Positions 1 to 11,910 of a DNA stretch of 64,000 nucleotides are shown in pieces. The DNA is taken from positions 11,610,536-11,674,535 of the forward strand of contig OX465112.1 in the NCBI GenBank assembly GCA_949987565.1, written 5' to 3'. Source of the DNA: Luidia sarsii (taxonomy: Eukaryota > Echinodermata > Asteroidea > Paxillosida > Luidiidae). The notes beneath the pieces are model-generated. The model was not told the DNA's origin, searched no databases, and saw only the letters and a list, made by a program, of their open reading frames with translations. The translations under genes and the position numbers were made by a program. Numbering within the stretch: position 1 is the first letter of the stretch; every line of letters starts with the position of its first letter.

Positions 1-552
1 TTGAAATACATGGACATGCTCTCTAAGTTATACTTGTAAGTAATGTATCTGCAATTGAGGCAGTTGTACAGTTTTTGTACATGTGTGCAGTTTTCTATTG
101 CTTGGGAGAACCTCTGTTCTACCGGTATGTGCTTGGCTTCAGATTTCCCACATGGCAGCAGGAAATGGAGTGGGCACCAGTGGCAGTGTGGGCACCAGCA
201 GGAATGTGCCAGGGGAGGGCCTGGGGTTTATTTCTGACTTTTAGTTGGTTTGAAGCTATGTTTTTAGGACGGAATATTGACGAGTGATGACGTGTTTGTT
301 TCCAGCTGTCCATTTCCTGTTGTGCTGAATGTTGGGAATATATGGGGGACGGGGGAAGGGGGAAAGGTAGGGTAGAAATGAGAGACCTATGAGCAGGCAA
401 TGACTAGTCCATGCAGGCTCCTCTAGGGAGGATGCAGTATGTGGGGGTGTGTGACTAGATGAGAGCATGGCATGTCCCATGTCCATGTAGTTCATGGTGA
501 AGAATACCATGGTTTACCTTTGTCAACCTCCTCCCTTCTCCTCATACTCCAC
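1..552. other. no gene recognised
   Basis: Mixed-composition DNA with only short open frames on either strand. I see no splice-bounded coding stretch and no recognisable element. It may be intronic or upstream sequence of the nucleophosmin gene further right. Confidence 0.4.
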
Positions 553-1318
553 TTTACTCTCCTACCAGTTGGTAGGTGATGATTCTTTACTCTCCTACCA
601 ATGCCCCTACAGTAGGTCATGATTCTTTACTCTCCTACCAATGCCCCTACAGTAGGTGATGATTCTTTACTCTCCTACCAATGCCCCTACAGTAGGTGAT
701 GATTCTTTACTCTCCTGCCAATGCCCCTACAGTAGGTGATGATTCTTTACTCTCCTACCAATGCCCCTACAGTAGGTCATGATTCTTTACTCTCCTACCA
801 ATGCCCCTACAGTAGGTGATGATTCTTTACTCTCCTACCAATGCCCCTACAGTAGGTGATGATTCTTTACTCGCCTACCAATGCCCCTACAGTAGGTGAT
901 GATTCTTTACTCTCTTACCGATGCCCCTACAGTAGGTGATGATTCTTTACTCTCCTACCAATGCCCCTACAGTAGGCGATGATTCTTTACTCTCCTACCA
1001 ATGCTCCTACAGTAGGTCATGATTCTTTACTCTCCTACCAATGCCCCTACAGTAGGTAATGATTATTTACTCTCTTACCAATGCCCCTACAGTAGGTGAT
1101 GATTCTTCACTCTCATACCAATGCTCCTACAGTAGGTCATGATTCTTTACTCTCCTACCAATGCCCCTACAGTACATGTAGGTGATGATTCTTTACTCTC
1201 CTACCAATGCCCTACAGTAGGTCATGATTCTTTACTCTCATACCAATGCCCCTACAGTAGGTGATGATTCTTTACTCGCCTACCAATGCTCCTACAGTAG
1301 GTGATGATTATTTACTCC
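553..1318. repeat. 40-bp minisatellite, about 19 copies
   Basis: The unit runs roughly gtaggtgatgattctttact followed by ctcctaccaatgcccctaca and repeats with a strict 40-bp period. Copies differ by single substitutions (gtgat/gtcat, ctcc/cgcc/ctct). One copy near 1174 carries an extra acatgta-type insertion and one near 1210 has lost a single C. No coding potential is seen. Confidence 0.95.
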
Positions 1319-1342
1319 TACGGGGAGTGTGGTGAAATCAAC

Positions 1343-1813
1343 CACTTCAATGGTAGATAAGACTTGAAGGTTTGCATGGTGAAAATACTAAGTGGAAGGT
1401 TTGTGGTGACACCATGTAGCACTTTTTTTCAAGAAGAAGTGTGGCTCTGAATAAAGCCGGTAGCTCAACGTTTCGGGTAGTGTGTACTCTGCCACTCGTC
1501 AGGAGACTGCTGGATTCCAACTATCGTCGGTGTTGATATGCCTGATGAAAGCGCTGGGGCGTGGAGAATCTTTCCCACCCAGTGCGGCCACTGGAATACT
1601 CACAACTCTACCTCATCCAGCAACTAGTTGCCTCCTGGGTCTCCTCTACCCCAGGCACCCACTCTCACACCGACACACTCCAGTGAACTTCCTCTTCTCG
1701 CCACGGTGGTCACACTTGGCGGGAAGATCCTGCACGCTACATGAATGTTGACATAGCCTGTGTCGACAACAGCCCTAGTGTCACCGCAAACCTTCCACCC
1801 ACTTCAATAGTAG
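1343..1813 (-). mobile_element. palindromic element, family A (hammerhead-like), expanded copy
   Basis: The left arm near 1392-1417 (ggaaggtttgtggtgacacc) and right arm near 1775-1799 are inverted copies of one another. Between them lie the family's characteristic gtggctctga...agccggtagctcaacg block and a hammerhead-like core on the minus strand. About 250 bp of unrelated sequence separates the core from the right arm, so this copy is larger than those at 24.6 and 27.3 kb. No transposase or reverse transcriptase is visible. Confidence 0.65.
1470..1502 (-). ncRNA. hammerhead-ribozyme-like core (family A)
   Basis: On the minus strand CTGACGA (1502-1496) is followed by 21 nt and then GAAAC (1474-1470), the two conserved core boxes of hammerhead ribozymes (CTGANGA and GAAA). 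The intervening bases can only partly pair as stem II, with a mismatch, and the cleavage-site side is not clear. It may be a decayed or minimal ribozyme. The same arrangement recurs at 24.66, 27.37 and 30.94 kb. Confidence 0.4.
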
Positions 1814-3240
1814 TTTGCTGGATGTGGCATTTAAACTGACTTAAAGCATCAGTCCAGCACTCGTACATTTCTGTATTGCCAAGTAGCATTCTCCCAACTC
1901 ATCACAGTCTTGCTATGAAGGAAGGACCAAGGACCACTTTAACTGAGAAGCTTAAGTATCAGAATTTACTGGTCGCACACAAACTGCCTCACAAATACAA
2001 ATAAGATTACCGCGGGGGCACTCAATGTGCCGAGTTATCTACATGTACGATTACCGGTAGGCAGCGACTCCTTCAAATGGAGAGGTGAGAGGTGTTTGGT
2101 AGGCTGAGCAACAAAGTAGCATCAGCCCTCTTCCATTTGGTAAGTATCACCCCTGACAGACCTATTCTCCCACCAGGCAGGGGCTGAAGATTTGGCAGCA
2201 TTCATGGCATTGTTGGGTGACTCTTTCCCTCATTAGCCCCACGGGTAGGCACTTATGCAGCCTAACTTGGAGCCTTTCGGAGGCTGCCAGGGATGGCGTC
2301 AGGGTGAATGATCTGGCAGGGGAGGGGTTTACTTGGCAGAGAAGTGCAGTGAGTTTGAGATTTAATCATAGGAAATGTATTCACCTTGAGAAGCTGCAAA
2401 ATGTTATCCATCAAGCAATGTTGACGATGACTCGCCTATTTGTTTCCGAATTCCCCCTTTCTTTCCTCCCCTCGTCAGCATGGAAATGTGAGCGCACTGC
2501 CTATGTGGTTTCCAAAGGGGGTTGATAGAAGCCAGTGGCCTGGTATGCCCCGTGATTTAATGAATTGTTAGTCCCACAGGATGCTTGCATGTATCATCAG
2601 AAGCATGACACTGCAGTTCAGTCGGGACACCGATGGCGCTGTCATGACTAAAAGAAATCTTTCTCCAAGATTGGGGGTTTGGGGGGCAAAATGGAATTGG
2701 AGTTCCCCTACTCCCTTGCAACAGTGCCAGTTTAATACAATTGTCAAGCTGCACAAGCTTTACTGTCAGTTTCTGTGCTGACTCTATTTGTACGTTGTAA
2801 CCCTGAAGTATTTTCATCAGGAAAAAGCACTTTACGCGAAGATCTGGAAATGCAATCTGTAATCTAAAGGCCACCATTCATCATTCTCTGAGCGGGAGGG
2901 GTGGAGAGTCAAATGATCGCTTTATGCCATGTGCATTGAGGATATATGTAATTATCATTCATTAGACTATGTACTGTTGAACATCCAAAGCTGTCACTCC
3001 TACTCATGTACATGTGCATTGTAAGAGACATGCACTGATGTCATCTACATGCATGTGCGTTGCATGAATTTTGGAAAATGCCTGTAAAATATTCTATCAC
3101 TGTGCTATCCTGTCCTCTGTGCAAATAGATCAGCTTTTTAAGCAACCAGCAATTTAGGAGGTATGGTGTACATGTACACATGTACATTGTTTGCTTGAAT
3201 CTTGACTGTGGCTATTTTAAGGCAAGGTCCTCGTACAGTC
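1814..3240. other. no gene recognised
   Basis: Unique-looking sequence. A canonical-looking donor (gtaagt) occurs at 2139-2144, but no convincing coding exon precedes it. Short acatgta motifs occur near 3005 and 3170-3185. Open frames of 60-106 codons on both strands show no recognisable family. Confidence 0.35.
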
Positions 3241-3395
3241 TCGTTCCCTCGTTCAGCTTCTCTCTGGAATTCCCTTCCTGGTTCATGTTTTCACCCTGCG
3301 CTAATGTCAATTCCTATCTCCAGCCTTCCTGAGTCCCTCTCTATCTCCTTCTTTCCTTAACCTCAAGCGGCTTTATAGCCTTGTTTTGGTCGAAT
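3241..3395 (+). mobile_element. LINE 3' tail (CR1/Jockey superfamily), truncated
   Basis: Frame 3244-3360 reads FPRSASLWNSLPGSCFHP and continues to a stop at 3358-3360. FPRT/S...LWNSLP is the characteristic C-terminus of ORF2 in CR1/Jockey-superfamily non-LTR retrotransposons. The following 3' sequence (tcaagcggctttatagcc) matches, in inverted orientation, the tail of the copy at 50.45 kb. Only the last 39 codons survive, so this is a 5'-truncated, dead insertion. Confidence 0.75.
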
Positions 3396-4649
3396 TTGCA
3401 TAGATTTTTTTTTTAAGGCTGGCTTTAGCCTTGATCACGTCGTTGGTCAGCTATGTAGAAATCTAAATGCGGCCTTCAAAAACACTGTATGCTGCTTTGC
3501 CCAATACCGCTGTGAGTGAAATGCAGCCCCATTCTCTGCTCATAGCTTGCGCACGTCATTCCCCCACCCGTAGCTTGCATGCGGACATGTTGTGTGCGAT
3601 GCTTTTCCTGGTCCGCAAACCAACGCCTTGATAGTTGTGCACAAGTAATTACTATAAATGTGTGACATGATTAGGAAATAATAGGAGATTATGCAAGATT
3701 CCCTTACACACGCATGTTTGTGTGAGGTCAGTTTTGCATGGTCTGTGCGACTTTGTGTGCAATGCGTACAGTACACGGCTGCATTGCGTAACCGCATTTT
3801 CCGAGTCTTGGGTGCAGAAACTTTATTAAGATTCATGACAACTGCATTATAACGGCATATCACAGAGCCCCCCCCCCCCCACTAGCCACTAGATTCGCAC
3901 CCAATGTATGCACACAGACTGTTGTGTGTGGGATGGCAGCGCAGTGTGGCCTGCGTGCCGTGCACAGCTTGGATACGGCGTGATAGTGCCGTTGTGCCGT
4001 AGTGTGCGTGCGTTTGGCCTGGATCTTTGACCGGTGCTGTACCAATGAGGACCGCCTTCGACAAGGCAAGTCCGGCTTTGGCCAAATGAATGAAGCAAAA
4101 TAGTTGAAGGCTACATGTAGAAGGCCAGTTGGCAGGGTGCCAAGGCAACAAACACTATGGAGGCCCTATGCTCATTTGTTAAATTTGCTCCCAAGTTCCC
4201 AACTTTAATTTCTGTTATTTGACTTGCGACGTTGTAACAAGTGAATGACCAATTGGCAATTTAGGTCTTGTGGCGGTTTGGTTGTAAAAACACAGATCCA
4301 TATGGACTGGCTCAATCTCATGCCTGTGCATGCAATGCAATGCAATGCACCAATGAACTACATTTGTATGATGCTAGTACCCCCCTCTTCCCTGCACTTA
4401 ACCCAATTTGTATGACAGGCTGCAGATGGGACCAAGAATGGGTGACCTAATGAAGTGCAAATTACTTGTAAGTGGAATGACCCTGGAGAGAGTAACTATA
4501 CATGTACATGTAGTTGCGTGTACCTGTGGTGTAGCGAGCATTGCATCACAGCTACCCAGGCTAGAAATCCAATATATTAGCCCATTATTGATCATTAGAC
4601 TGGCCTCATGACAGACAGATACTTGGGTCTTATCTGTTATTGTGTGCTC
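3396..4649. other. no gene recognised
   Basis: Mixed unique sequence with a C homopolymer run near 3869-3880 and a short tgcaatgcaatgcaatgcac repeat near 4330. Nothing coding or element-like was identified. Confidence 0.35.
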
Positions 4650-4670
4650 AGGGTTGGATTTCACAAAGGC

Positions 4671-4778
4671 TACGTTCAGACAGCATGTTACGTAGTTTAA
4701 AACCAGTCGAGTTAAAACTCCTTCTAACCACAGGGGGCATTTCGTAAATTTAAAACTCTGTACAAAGATAATGCAGCC
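4671..4778. mobile_element. fragment of the tacgttcagac inverted-repeat family
   Basis: Starts with tacgttcagacagcatg and continues with agttaaaactccttctaacc, then acagggggca and gtaaatttaaaactctgt. The same order of blocks occurs at the left end of the larger element at 36011-36887. Only this one end is present here. It abuts a partial ggatttcacaaag terminus (4652-4670) of the family seen at 8.5 and 9.5 kb. Confidence 0.6.
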
Positions 4779-4924
4779 TTAAAGTATGTACATGTAATTC
4801 GGTTTTGCTTTTGAGAAAGGTCCTGCTAGGATCAGGCCATGAAACAGAAAGCCACTGGAGGTGATGGCTACAGGAAAAATAGAAGAGGAATAGACAGATA
4901 AAGAAAGAAAACAGAGTCAAAGGG

Positions 4925-5095
4925 AGCGAAGGTATCTATTCACGTTCCTCCTGAACAGATCCAGTTTGTACGAAGATGGAAAACAGGATGTTAGGTAGAG
5001 AGTTCCTAAGCGTAGCAGTACGGGGGAAGAAGCTATTGGAAAATTTCACAGTACTGCACTTCAGAACAGAGACAGTAAAGGGGTGCTACCAACAT
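4925..5095 (-). mobile_element. LINE 3' tail (CR1/Jockey superfamily), frameshifted
   Basis: The minus strand from about 5080 down reads HPFTVSVLKC, then TVKFSNSFFPRTATLRNSLP, then after a frameshift YKLDLFRRNVNRYLRSL. This is the order expected at the ORF2 C-terminus: HPxTV box, SFFPRTxxLWNSLP, then (Y/H)xLxxFKxxxxxxL. In-frame stops and the frameshift show it is inactive. It is the same superfamily as the copies at 3.2, 11.6 and 50.5 kb, but has diverged from them. Confidence 0.7.
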
Positions 5096-6217
5096 GTCAG
5101 AAAAACCTTTATACCACACTCTTGCAGTCAGATTTGAGGAGGTAATGCTCCATTTGCAAGCATACTTGGTGCAGTTATATTACGTGCTGTGCTACATGTA
5201 TCTCAACAATGTTGCCACTAAGACTCTGCCCCATGCCCACGACTATGCCTACGATCCTACCCCTGCCTCGGTGGACACCCAATCATCGCCGATCCTTTCA
5301 TCAAGCCATCCACGTGGGACTCGGAAATCTCTTGCAAACCACAAAAGGTTGGAGGTTTGTTGTTGCTAGGGGTAATTGAATCTTCAACGAAACTTGAACA
5401 TGCACATCTCAACGGAAATTATTTCAGTCACCCAAACAGCGCAGTAGCTCCGCAACGGATGGAAAGCAATTGACTTTTGAAGAAATATCTCGTTATTACT
5501 TTTTTAAACTTTAAAGCTGGACTCTATGGTATCTATGAGGATTCATGTATACTTCCTGTGTTGAGTCTGTATTGCTCTTGAAGAATGTACTGTACATATG
5601 TACATGTGTAAGTCCCCCTATGGAATACTTTATTTGAAGAATTTGTTGAGCAGAATCCTATGTTTCCAGCAAGCACCATACATTGTCTACCAGTTTCATG
5701 GCATCACCGTCACTTGTCTTCATTGTCCAATGGCCACTCCATCTTGCTTCCTCCCTGTCAAGGTGTTTTGGCATACAGCCAGATTGTACCCAACCTATCC
5801 AGTCTCCACCTAGTGCTGTGTACATGGGCATGCAGAACCCTGTGCTAGTCGGACCCTCCACTCTGTTTTGTGCACAAACTGTGTCTGTTTGGTTTACCTA
5901 GTGACTGTTTCCCTTTGACCTTTACTTCCTTTCAAGAGCTGGAGGAGCCTATTGCCTTGGTAAGGACCGAATCGTCTGAGATGTTAGTGTGCAGTGTGGA
6001 CTGTGGTCATGGAAAACACCCAAGTCTTGCTGGACTGTTTTTGACCACAGGATATGATTAGAAATGATACGATCTTGCTGCTGACCTGGAGCTGTAATGT
6101 GATCATGCAAGATGGTTTCTTGTTTCTAAGTGAATTATATGACGGAGCATTAAATGAATGTCAGGGTGATATGGGTAGGATTGGACTGAGACAGTGGACC
6201 ATGCCTTAGGAACTACA
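5096..6217. other. no gene recognised; weak microexon-like site
   Basis: Unique-looking sequence. Near 5915-5960 a good pyrimidine tract ending in AG precedes 21 nt (5939-5959, ctggaggagcctattgcctt plus g) and a GTAAGG donor. That would be a phase-0 seven-residue exon, but nothing else supports it. The palindromic gtacatatgtac lies near 5592. Confidence 0.3.
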
Positions 6218-6444
6218 GCCCAGCCCAGCGTAGCGTAGCGTAGCATAGCCCAGCCCAGCCCAGCCCAGCCCAGACCAGACCGGACCGGACTGGACCAGCC
6301 CAGACCAGACCAGACCAGACCAGACCAGACCAGACCAGACCAGACCAGACCAGACCAGACCAGACCAGACCAGACCAGACCAGACCAGACCAGACCAGAC
6401 CAGACCAGACCATTCCAGCCCAGACCACACCACACCAGACCAGA

Positions 6445-6475
<31 letters not shown>

Positions 6476-6669
6476 CAGCCCAGCCCAGCCCAGCCCAGCC
6501 CAGCCCAGATCATTCCAGCCCAGATCATTCCAGCCCAGATCATTCCAGCCCAGCCCAGACCAGCCCAGCCCAGCCCAGCCCAGCCCAGCCCAGCCCAGCC
6601 CAGCCCAGCCCAGCCCAGCCCAGCCCAGCCCAGACCAGACCAGACCAGACCAGACCAGACCAGACCAGA

Positions 6670-6700
<31 letters not shown>

Positions 6701-6810
6701 CAGCCCAGCCCAGCCCAGCCCAGCCCAGCCCAGCCCAGCCCAGCCCGGATCATTCCAAGCCAGCCCAGACCATCCCAAGACAGCCCAGTCCTGCCCAGAC
6801 CAGCCCAGAA
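6218..6810. repeat. pentanucleotide satellite (CCCAG/ACCAG)n
   Basis: About 590 bp of 5-bp units alternating in blocks: CCCAG-rich near 6240-6275, 6470-6505 and 6550-6630, and ACCAG-rich near 6300-6410 and 6630-6695. A tripled 15-bp variant (cccagatcattccag) interrupts at 6505-6550. On the minus strand the CCCAG blocks read GGGCTGGGCTGGG, so they have G-quadruplex potential. The long minus-strand open frames here (GLGWAGLGW type) are a by-product of the repeat, not a gene. Confidence 0.95.
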
Positions 6811-7973
6811 TCTAACCCTCAACAACCCTAGCCCCTAACCTAAGCCCACAATACCAGCCTGTAACATGGGAGGGGGCCAGGGTAGTTGAGTCATTCACCA
6901 GGGAGGGGGGTAAGGGGGGTGACAAGTCAACCCCCCGCCCCACCCCATCCCCCCCACCCCATTCCCTCCATCCCCATCCCAGCTCAGGGTGACTAACTTG
7001 AGCCTAGGCTAGCATGTTGATGCGAGTTGTCACAACTTCCTGAGGGTGTTTTGTGTGCGCACCACACTCATTTGTTTTTTTGTTTTTAAATACACAGTAA
7101 GCTAAGGCCCACTTGCAAATTGAGCCCTTAACATTAACACATCCCCCCATTTATGCAGTCGGTGTAGTTTTTTAGAAGATTCCATCTCCTGGTGTTGGGC
7201 CATTGCTTCCTGGCAGTATTGGTCGTATTTTGCCTCGATTTGGGAGCTGTCAAGTTGGTCGTTTATGTATGTGTTTGTATCATAGCAGACTTGAAGGTCT
7301 GAGATCTTGATGGAAAGAGTTAGAAATGTCTGACTTGGAAATGATCCTCAGCAACCAGTATGCCCTTTGAAAACGTGTTTTGTTTTTACGTTTTTTATGT
7401 TGGTTTAATGTTATTACCTTCCAATACGAAATACTGTATCATTACTGAACAGCCACTGTGAATAAGACGTACATATTCTGCAGTCTTTTCACTAGGAGAA
7501 AAGGGGAGCGAAACCCATCACTTGCATAACAAACTTGATACATAATTATTGGAGATTTTGGCACTGCAGTGAAGCAGACTGTCTGCTCCTGTAGCGCTGT
7601 CTGCTGCCCTCTGTTGTTGAAGACTCCATTTTGAGGCAGCCTTGCAGTGTGCCAGTACATCTCCGCTGAACTCCTTGCTTTAGGGAGTGGATGGCAGTGT
7701 GATGCAACAAGTCTTTAAGTGTACAGTGACAACGTCTGTATTCATCACAAAGGACTGATGTTTGAATTAGTGCGATGTAGAATGCAGCTTTTGTGTGATT
7801 TGGGCATACAGCTGAGACAAGGTATCGTTTGAAATTTGCCCTGGCAAAGAGTGAAGACTTGAAAGAAGCACAAGGATCCAATGGCTTTGGTAAAGACAAG
7901 CTGGAGATAGCAATAAAAGTTTGAGGACTTTGTCATTGAGTCTCATCTGTCAATTGATTGCAAATGATAATCT
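6811..7973. other. no gene recognised; C/G homopolymer runs
   Basis: Begins with degenerate leftovers of the adjacent satellite, then a G-run and C-run block at 6890-6965 (ggggg and ccccc tracts). The remainder is unique-looking sequence with short open frames of no recognised family. Confidence 0.35.
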
Positions 7974-8211
7974 AGGCCCTTTTCCAAAGCCCGGCTTAGG
8001 CTTCGGCTCCGGCTTCGTCTCTGCTATCCAAAAGCTGAAATCACAGGTTGGAGTTCTTTGTTGCAGTTGAAGCTTTGGATTCTTTTTCAAAACGCAGTGT
8101 AACATATCCAAAACGAACCCAAAGGCCTCCTGGTTTCAAGCCTTGTACTTAAAATAAACGAAGGTAAGAAAGCCGGAGCCTGAGCCTAAGTCTAGTTTGG
8201 AAAAGGGCCCA
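7974..8211. mobile_element. small inverted-repeat element, ggcccttttcc ends
   Basis: The left end ggcccttttccaaag followed by cccggcttaggcttcggctc is repeated in inverted orientation at the right end (gagcctgagcctaag, then tttggaaaagggccc). Length is about 238 bp with arms of roughly 45 bp. The interior has no coding capacity, so it is non-autonomous. The element at 62114-62365 shares the ggcttaggctc...ggctcaggcttcg inner part of the arms. Confidence 0.75.
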
Positions 8212-8495
8212 CATCACATGTTCCTCTCATGTTTTCCGCTGCCTGATCAATAATCAGTTTGAATATTAATGGTAACAATGGAGCATGATCAGGCTGTGCT
8301 CACTGTGCTGATGTTAAAAGACTGAGGATCTGTCTTAAAATCTAGTACAAACATGTATAAAGCAAGTTAAAGCAAATGGGTCTTAATGTGGGCGTTTAGA
8401 TCTGGAGAGATGAAGATGACAAGCCAACAGTGATGTGAGAGATGTGACAGAATTGCTGTAGGTCTTGTGACATACAAAATGGATAGAGTGACCAG

Positions 8496-8647
8496 GGCTG
8501 GATTTCGCAAAGTCTTATGATGCATCGTAATGCGTAACTCAGCTTGCGATGGATTACCCTCTGATAGTTCATATGGTCTCCTGTGCATCGCTTATCATCA
8601 TGCGATTGAGCGTAAGTTACAATGAGTCTGATGGGATTGATCGCAGT
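8496..8647. mobile_element. small inverted-repeat element, ggatttcacaaag family
   Basis: Left end ggctggatttcgcaaag and right end near atgggattgatcgcag. It shares internal blocks (cttatgatgcatcg, tgtgcatcgcttatcat, gattgagcgtaagtta) with the better-preserved copy at 9521-9664. No open frame, about 150 bp, non-autonomous. Confidence 0.6.
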
Positions 8648-9520
8648 GTACAATGGAAAGCTGAACCAAAACCAGGTTGACAAAAATGGACTGAAAGAAC
8701 CTTCAGGTTTTAGTGCATCAACGCTTTCCGCTGTCTTATCCCTGATTGGGTGCGATCACAGATAAGCCCAGTCCCCTAGCCCAGCCCCCCCCCCACCAAA
8801 GCCCACCTGTGCCCCTTGATCAAGTGCATTGTGCTATTAACGGATAACTGCATATGTAGGCTAAGGGGCCAAGCCCAACCGAGCGTTTTTGTGCGTGCGT
8901 GTGTCTACACATTGGTAATTTAGCCTAATGAATGACATCCTGAGCTCATCTCAAATGGGATTGGCCATTTGGGCGTCCGAGGAGGGGTGGAGGGAGGGCG
9001 GGGGCATCTTCACTGGGAGCCCATCCCATTCTGTCTTGGGGGGGGGGGGCAGGGGTAAGAGGAGGGGGGCACATTTTGGGTTAAAACGGCGCCCCCAAAA
9101 AAGTACAGCTCAACTCCTAGCAAGCCAAGGCCATTGGAGGGATGAGGGAGGGAGAGGGTGATTCACCCTCGCTCCCTCTCTCTAAATCTCCCCTCCCTCT
9201 ATCCAGCACCCTGCAGTGGGGTGGAGTGTGGGAGGGGTAGGTCTCTGGGCCCCTTCCCCCCCCCCCCTCCCAGTGATATCGGGGCAATGAAATTAATGCC
9301 CGAAATCCTGTGGTCTAAACACGTCTAATTGATGTAATCCGTATGCTAGCCTATGGGGGATACAACACACACAGGTCACTGACGGATGAACGCTCGCACT
9401 CACAAAAGCCCCTCAGCTCTCCCAGCTGGCTGTCATGGAAGCACCTCTGAGACACCTTGAGGACTCGACAAAACAGCTTTGAATTCACCCCCAAAAAATC
9501 TTCATTAAACCTTGCCCTAC
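8648..9520. other. no gene recognised; G/C-rich runs
   Basis: Contains homopolymer C and G tracts near 8786-8797, 9040-9050 and 9258-9270 in a purine-rich stretch. There is no supportable coding region. Confidence 0.35.
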
Positions 9521-9664
9521 CTGGGGTGGATTTCACAAAGCCTTGCGACACATCCTCAACTTACGATATCGTAAGTTGCGTTAGACTGTATGGTTTTTTT
9601 GTGCATCGCTCATCGTCTTGCGATTGATCGTAAGTTACGACGAGTTTGGTGAAGTCGACCCCAG
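9521..9664. mobile_element. 144-bp MITE-like element, ggatttcacaaag family
   Basis: The ends ctggggtggatttcacaaa (9521-9539) and tttggtgaagtcgaccccag (9645-9664) are inverted repeats with about three mismatches. The interior holds a second palindrome, aacttacgatatcgtaagtt. Related copies lie at 8496-8647 and, as a terminus only, at 4652. No coding capacity. Confidence 0.75.
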
Positions 9665-11524
9665 AACCCTTCAAATGTGACACTTTCTTCAGTGTTAGAG
9701 CTATTGATAAGTAAGCAGGTACTAAGATTGATGGTACCGCGTACGTGTGATGTAATTTATTCTTTGGCTGAGTACCATAGACTATGGCTAAGTGTTATTG
9801 TTAGGATATCCCCACGTATTCACAATTGGTGAGAACATAGACATGCTGGGTACAGTGACATTTAGATGCAGCTTAAGTAAGCACTTAAGTTTAAGATATG
9901 GTCAAATATAAAATGTAAGCACTATCAATTTGCAGAATAGGTTCATACAAAATCATTAATCATTCAAGCTTTTTGAATTTGAAAATCGGAAAGCATAAAG
10001 ATATCAAACAAATCACATCCGAAAAAAATATACGAAGGAGGAAGTCCTATTATATCCGGGCTCTAAAATGCATAATCAATACAAAATGATGAGTACTTAT
10101 AAGGATCTGACTTTGTTTCAATCCAGAGGCCTTGTGTGTCAGGTGCAAGGTCAAGGTGCAAGAATACGGAGCATGCCCTGTATGTCAGCGCTCTTTGTAC
10201 ATTGCTGTCAATTAAAAAATCCAAATACGCTTTTTTAGGGCGATGGTTGGGTGTGCATCAGTTGGTTTGGCTGGGGTGACTCATTGAGATGGACAAATTG
10301 CGCAAAGGTGGCAATTATTAGTTTCTTTGTATATTAAATCCTATAATAGCCTATTGGGCTGACCGGATTCTCAAAGCACATTCCATTTGGTACCTTTCTA
10401 CAGCAACTTACGTGTACATGTAGGCATCAGTTGTTGGGCGTTTGAAGTGTAACCCTTTAGAATCTGTGACGGCATGTGTGTTTTACTTTCATATTGTGTT
10501 CTATCTTAGTGGAAAGTGTTTCTCAGCCCTGGAAATTGGCCCCTTTTTTCTGCCTTGACCTGAAATGGTCCGAGGAGAAATCTGGACTTTCACTGAAAAA
10601 TAATAAATATATCCAAAAAAATAGAAATGAAAAACACCCTGAGCTGTATATCTTTGGGGTTCACCCCTGCCCTGATTACAAAGTTGAATGTTTTCAGCCA
10701 TATTTGTAGACTCTGGGGCCCCGGAAACGCGGCAAACACTGAAGGCAGTCAAACTCCAGTTGAAGACTGCATGGGAGTGAGTCGAAGCATAGTTAAAGAG
10801 GTTGTTTGTATACATAGACGTGCCTACCCGCTCTCTCTCTCTCTCTCCCCATCTACCTCCCCCCCTCACCCTCTTTGTACCATTGTTACCCTTGTTGTTC
10901 TTTCCTTGATTTCTGTTATTGAGTCTTTCTCCGTCAGTTTTGCTTTCAAAGCTGGTGCTTGTGTACATATCCTGCAGATTACCTTCAGACCAAGAAAAAC
11001 AATTGCCCTTGGAAGATTTTTTTTTTCTTTGGGTGTATTTGTCACCCTCCCCCCCCCCCCACGATGTTTAATACATTTCCACAGGGCGAGAGAATTACAC
11101 GCAGATGTCAGCTGTGATTGAATACCAGGCCTAGAAATACGGAGATGGTTCAATTGGATACTGTGAGTGCTGCATTGGCAAAATGTTATTACAGAGAGAA
11201 GCCACTAGCGTTAGCAAAACGGGATCCTAGAACCACCGCCGAGTTTATCAAGAAAAAAAGTGCCAGTAATTTCTAATAATGTTCAACCGTCCATCACACC
11301 ACTGCACTTAATGCTACTTTTCTCCGGTATTCTGTTGTTAATCCCTATTTCCTGGCCATTCATCATTCAGATTTGGCGGTTGTTGATTCCCCACAAGCAC
11401 CAGTTCTAGCGTATTCCATGCCCGTGTGTAATATGAAGGGTTTCATAGTTACCACAATCACAGTCAGTGGCACAGCCAAAGGCCTCACAAAATCCCTTTT
11501 TTTTCTCCTTCATTTTTTTTATGT
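9665..11524. other. no gene recognised
   Basis: Unique-looking sequence with a short CT-repeat (10832-10850), a poly-T run near 11020 and a C run near 11050. Open frames up to 164 codons (10627-11121 and its antisense) are low-complexity around the CT and C runs, and I do not accept them as genes. Confidence 0.35.
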
Positions 11525-11910
11525 CGCCCAACACAAGGCCTCAAAAGGCCGCTCAAGGTGGGGGCTAAAAGAAAGTAATATGGAGAAGTACCAGGAGCAT
11601 AGGCTAGTCAGGAGGAAGAAAGATGAACGTTTATGTTACGTTTGAATTGGGACAAGTTATGAGAAAGGGGGAAACAGGTTGCAGGTAGAGAATTCCATAG
11701 TGCGGCAGTGCGCGGGAAGAAGCTAGAGGAGTACAGATAGTATTGGCTTTACATGTAGGTGTCATAATTGCATATGGGTGCATACGTGATGAGAAGCGCG
11801 TGGTATGAGCATTGGGACGATCTTGGGGAACCAAGGCAGAAATGCCATTGGAGCATCGTCCATGGTAGTACCTGTACTGTACAATGTAGAATAGGGCCAG
11901 TGAGACCACA
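11525..11910 (-). mobile_element. LINE 3' region (CR1/Jockey superfamily), longest copy
   Basis: The minus strand from about 11900 reads YRYYHGRCSNGISALVP, then a degraded HPY box, then after a frameshift FFPRTAALWNSLPATCFP, HNLSQFKRNINVHLSSS and a stop at 11610-11608. (Y/F)xGRC...LVP, HPY, FFPRTxxLWNSLP and FKxxxxxxL in this order is the C-terminal end of ORF2 of CR1/Jockey-superfamily retrotransposons. The 38-codon terminal part is intact, the upstream part is frameshifted. The 3' sequence shares aggccgctcaaggt with other tails in the window. Confidence 0.8.

Noticed and set aside
6103..6825. 240-codon GLGWAGLGW frame
   Set aside because: Pentamer satellite; several overlapping frames equally open.
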